In this document: piece by piece, positions 42,706 through 43,828 of the stretch
Layout: each line of letters opens with the position of its first letter
Numbering within the stretch: position 1 is the stretch's first letter
DNA from: Phycisphaerae bacterium
Lineage (GTDB): Bacteria > Planctomycetota > Phycisphaerae > UBA1845 > Fen-1342
Assembly: GCA_028279405.1 (NCBI GenBank)
Contig: JANQNU010000017.1
Span: 1 to 43,828 of the forward strand
Reading direction: 5' to 3'
Length of the DNA stretch: 43,828 nucleotides
Made by a program: the position numbers and the translations under genes
The notes under the pieces: generated by a model
What the model saw: only the letters and a program-made list of their open reading frames with translations
Database searches by the model: none
Told to the model about the DNA's origin: nothing

Positions 42706-43271
42706 AGGTCCTGCTGGTCCCCGCGGCAGCGTCCGAGTGGCAGCGCAGCGAGCGTCTGATCGGTCGGGTCGATCTCGACCCTGCCGCCGACTGGGAGCAG
42801 GAGGTTGCGGATTGGCAGGCGTTGCTGGCCTCGAATGACGTCGCGCGGATTCTCTACGGTCCGGATACACTCAGTCAGAAGATGGCTTCAGCGCTTACCC
42901 GCGGCCGAAAAGTGCCGCTCAAGAGCGTCGACGGGCTATTGGAGGTCGACCTCGGCCTCTGGGCGGGGCTGACCCGCGATGAGCTGAAGTCTCGCTTCGC
43001 GACGGCCCATGCCGCTCTTGTGGATTCGCCGATGAGCGTCAGTCCGCCGAGTGGGGAGCGGTTCGGTGAGGCCGTGGATCGGATACAGGCAGCTCTCCGC
43101 AAGCATCTGAAAAAGAACGCCCGCAAATCGGTTGCGTTCGTGTTAAGGCCGTTTACATTGGCGATTGTAAACGGAATTCTGTCGGGTCGCGGCCAGGATG
43201 AACTGTGGGAGACCGCTCGGCGGGCCACGGAACCATTCGTCCTCGAGTTTCACGGCGTCCCGGTATCCTAG
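42702..43271 (+). CDS. Histidine-phosphatase-like protein lacking catalytic residues
   Basis: The 189-residue protein follows the phosphoglycerate mutase/histidine phosphatase fold pattern: short strand, RLIGRVDLD, LLEVDLGLWAGLTRDEL, PPSGERFGEAVDRI and a late core strand. However, the catalytic R-H-G triad at the end of the first strand is P7-A8-A9. The second Arg position (SxLxRAxxT) reads GPDTLSQKMA. The late catalytic His is Arg149 (VAFVLRPF). Only Glu81 survives. It should therefore be inactive as a phosphatase or mutase and may bind or regulate instead. It overlaps rpe by 4 bases (ATGA) and lies between the glycolytic genes and accD. The reading frame is intact, so it is probably expressed. 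Confidence 0.75.
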   Translation: MKVLLVPAAASEWQRSERLIGRVDLDPAADWEQEVADWQALLASNDVARILYGPDTLSQKMASALTRGRKVPLKSVDGLLEVDLGLWAGLTRDELKSRFATAHAALVDSPMSVSPPSGERFGEAVDRIQAALRKHLKKNARKSVAFVLRPFTLAIVNGILSGRGQDELWETARRATEPFVLEFHGVPVS

Positions 43272-43317
43272 CCGCTGGCGGGCATGATCCCCGGCTGGCG
43301 TAGAGGCGAGAACATCG

Positions 43318-43828
43318 ATGGCTGACACCGCCGCACGGATTCGTCGTGGAATGGAGATTCCTGAGGGGCTGTGGATTCGCTGCACACGGTGCGGTTCGAT
43401 GATCTATCGTCGAATCCTCGAAGAGGAACTGTATGTCTGCCCGGACTGCGACTTTCACTACCGCGTCGATGCCCGGACGCGGATCGAGCAGTTGAACGAC
43501 CCGGGAACGTTTGAGGAGTTCCTGGCCGACCTGGAGTCGACCGATCCGCTCGAGTTCGCGGATCGTATCCCCTACGAGCAGCGCCTGGCCCAGGTCAAGA
43601 AATCGTCCGGCGAGAAGGAAGCGATCGTCGTCGGCAAGGGATTTATCAAGGGCCGCGCCGTGATCATGGGGGTGATGAACCCGAATTTTATCATGGGGTC
43701 GATGGGCTCGGTCGTGGGCGAGAAGGTCTCGGCCGCGGCCGAACGCGCTGCGGATGAGGGCCTGCCGCTGGTCATGGTTACGTGCAGCGGCGGGGCGCGA
43801 ATGATGGAGGGGATGGTCTCGCTCGTCC
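43318..43828 (+). CDS. accD: Acetyl-CoA carboxylase carboxyltransferase beta subunit, partial
   Basis: AccD is half of the carboxyltransferase that makes malonyl-CoA for fatty-acid synthesis. The window ends after 170 codons. The N-terminal zinc ribbon is present (WIRCTRCGSMIY with YVCPDC, four Cys). The start of the crotonase-like domain follows (GKGFIKGRAVIMGVMN, FIMGSMGSVVGEK, then VMVTCSGGARMMEG). GAGGCGAG lies 8 bases before the ATG. It begins 46 bases after the degenerate phosphatase gene and is probably in the same transcript. Confidence 0.95.
   Translation, partial: MADTAARIRRGMEIPEGLWIRCTRCGSMIYRRILEEELYVCPDCDFHYRVDARTRIEQLNDPGTFEEFLADLESTDPLEFADRIPYEQRLAQVKKSSGEKEAIVVGKGFIKGRAVIMGVMNPNFIMGSMGSVVGEKVSAAAERAADEGLPLVMVTCSGGARMMEGMVSLV

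Overview
The window is GC-rich bacterial chromosome, most likely from a planctomycete. The main clues are a secreted protein ending in a dockerin-like pair of calcium loops of the type common in Phycisphaerae-like genomes (9587-10960, minus), an ECF sigma factor paired with a transmembrane Ser/Thr kinase carrying TPR repeats, several large secreted proteins beginning with an 'FTYQGQL' domain, and a giant M6/PKD protein ending in a Cys/Gly-rich hydrophobic tag. No rRNA, tRNA, CRISPR array, transposase or phage structural module was found. The assignment to Planctomycetota is an inference from these protein types.

Layout. 0-8.5 kb: mutL (minus) diverges from a B12-binding radical SAM gene; then an M42 aminopeptidase, a SAM methyltransferase and an ABC exporter half-transporter. 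8.5-11.5 kb: three secreted proteins of unknown role on the minus strand, two of them apparently co-transcribed from a strong sigma70-type promoter with a palindrome over its -10. 12-16.6 kb: guaB and a four-CBS-domain protein (minus), then a pyrophosphate-type phosphofructokinase (plus). 16.7-20.1 kb: a Ser/Thr kinase-TPR receptor and its adjacent ECF sigma factor (minus). 20.4-28.2 kb: three paralogous secreted tail-spike-like proteins and a secreted metallophosphoesterase (plus). Two of the paralogues share a conserved, potentially structured 5' leader. 28.6-31.3 kb: an MscS-type channel and hemW (minus). 31.3-38.3 kb: an FHA protein, a small membrane protein and the 1768-residue M6 metalloprotease (plus). 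38.5-43.8 kb: ftsY, then a central-metabolism run gap-pgk-rpe, a histidine-phosphatase-like protein that has lost its catalytic residues, and accD, which is cut by the window end.

How the parts fit. Core genes (mismatch repair, purine synthesis, glycolysis, membrane targeting, haem insertion, fatty-acid synthesis) are interleaved with lineage-specific secreted proteins. The sigma factor-kinase pair lies next to the secreted tail-spike-like paralogues, so it may control or sense something at the cell surface, but nothing in the sequence proves this. Several intergenic gaps carry copies of one family of GC-rich hairpin repeats. Several genes (mutL, radical SAM, guaB, hemW) have a -10-like hexamer ending 6-8 bases before the start codon, which suggests leaderless mRNAs; most other genes have clear Shine-Dalgarno sequences.

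Starts were moved from the longest open frame to a downstream codon wherever a ribosome binding site or signal peptide supported it. All family names come from motif recognition by eye; no database search was run.
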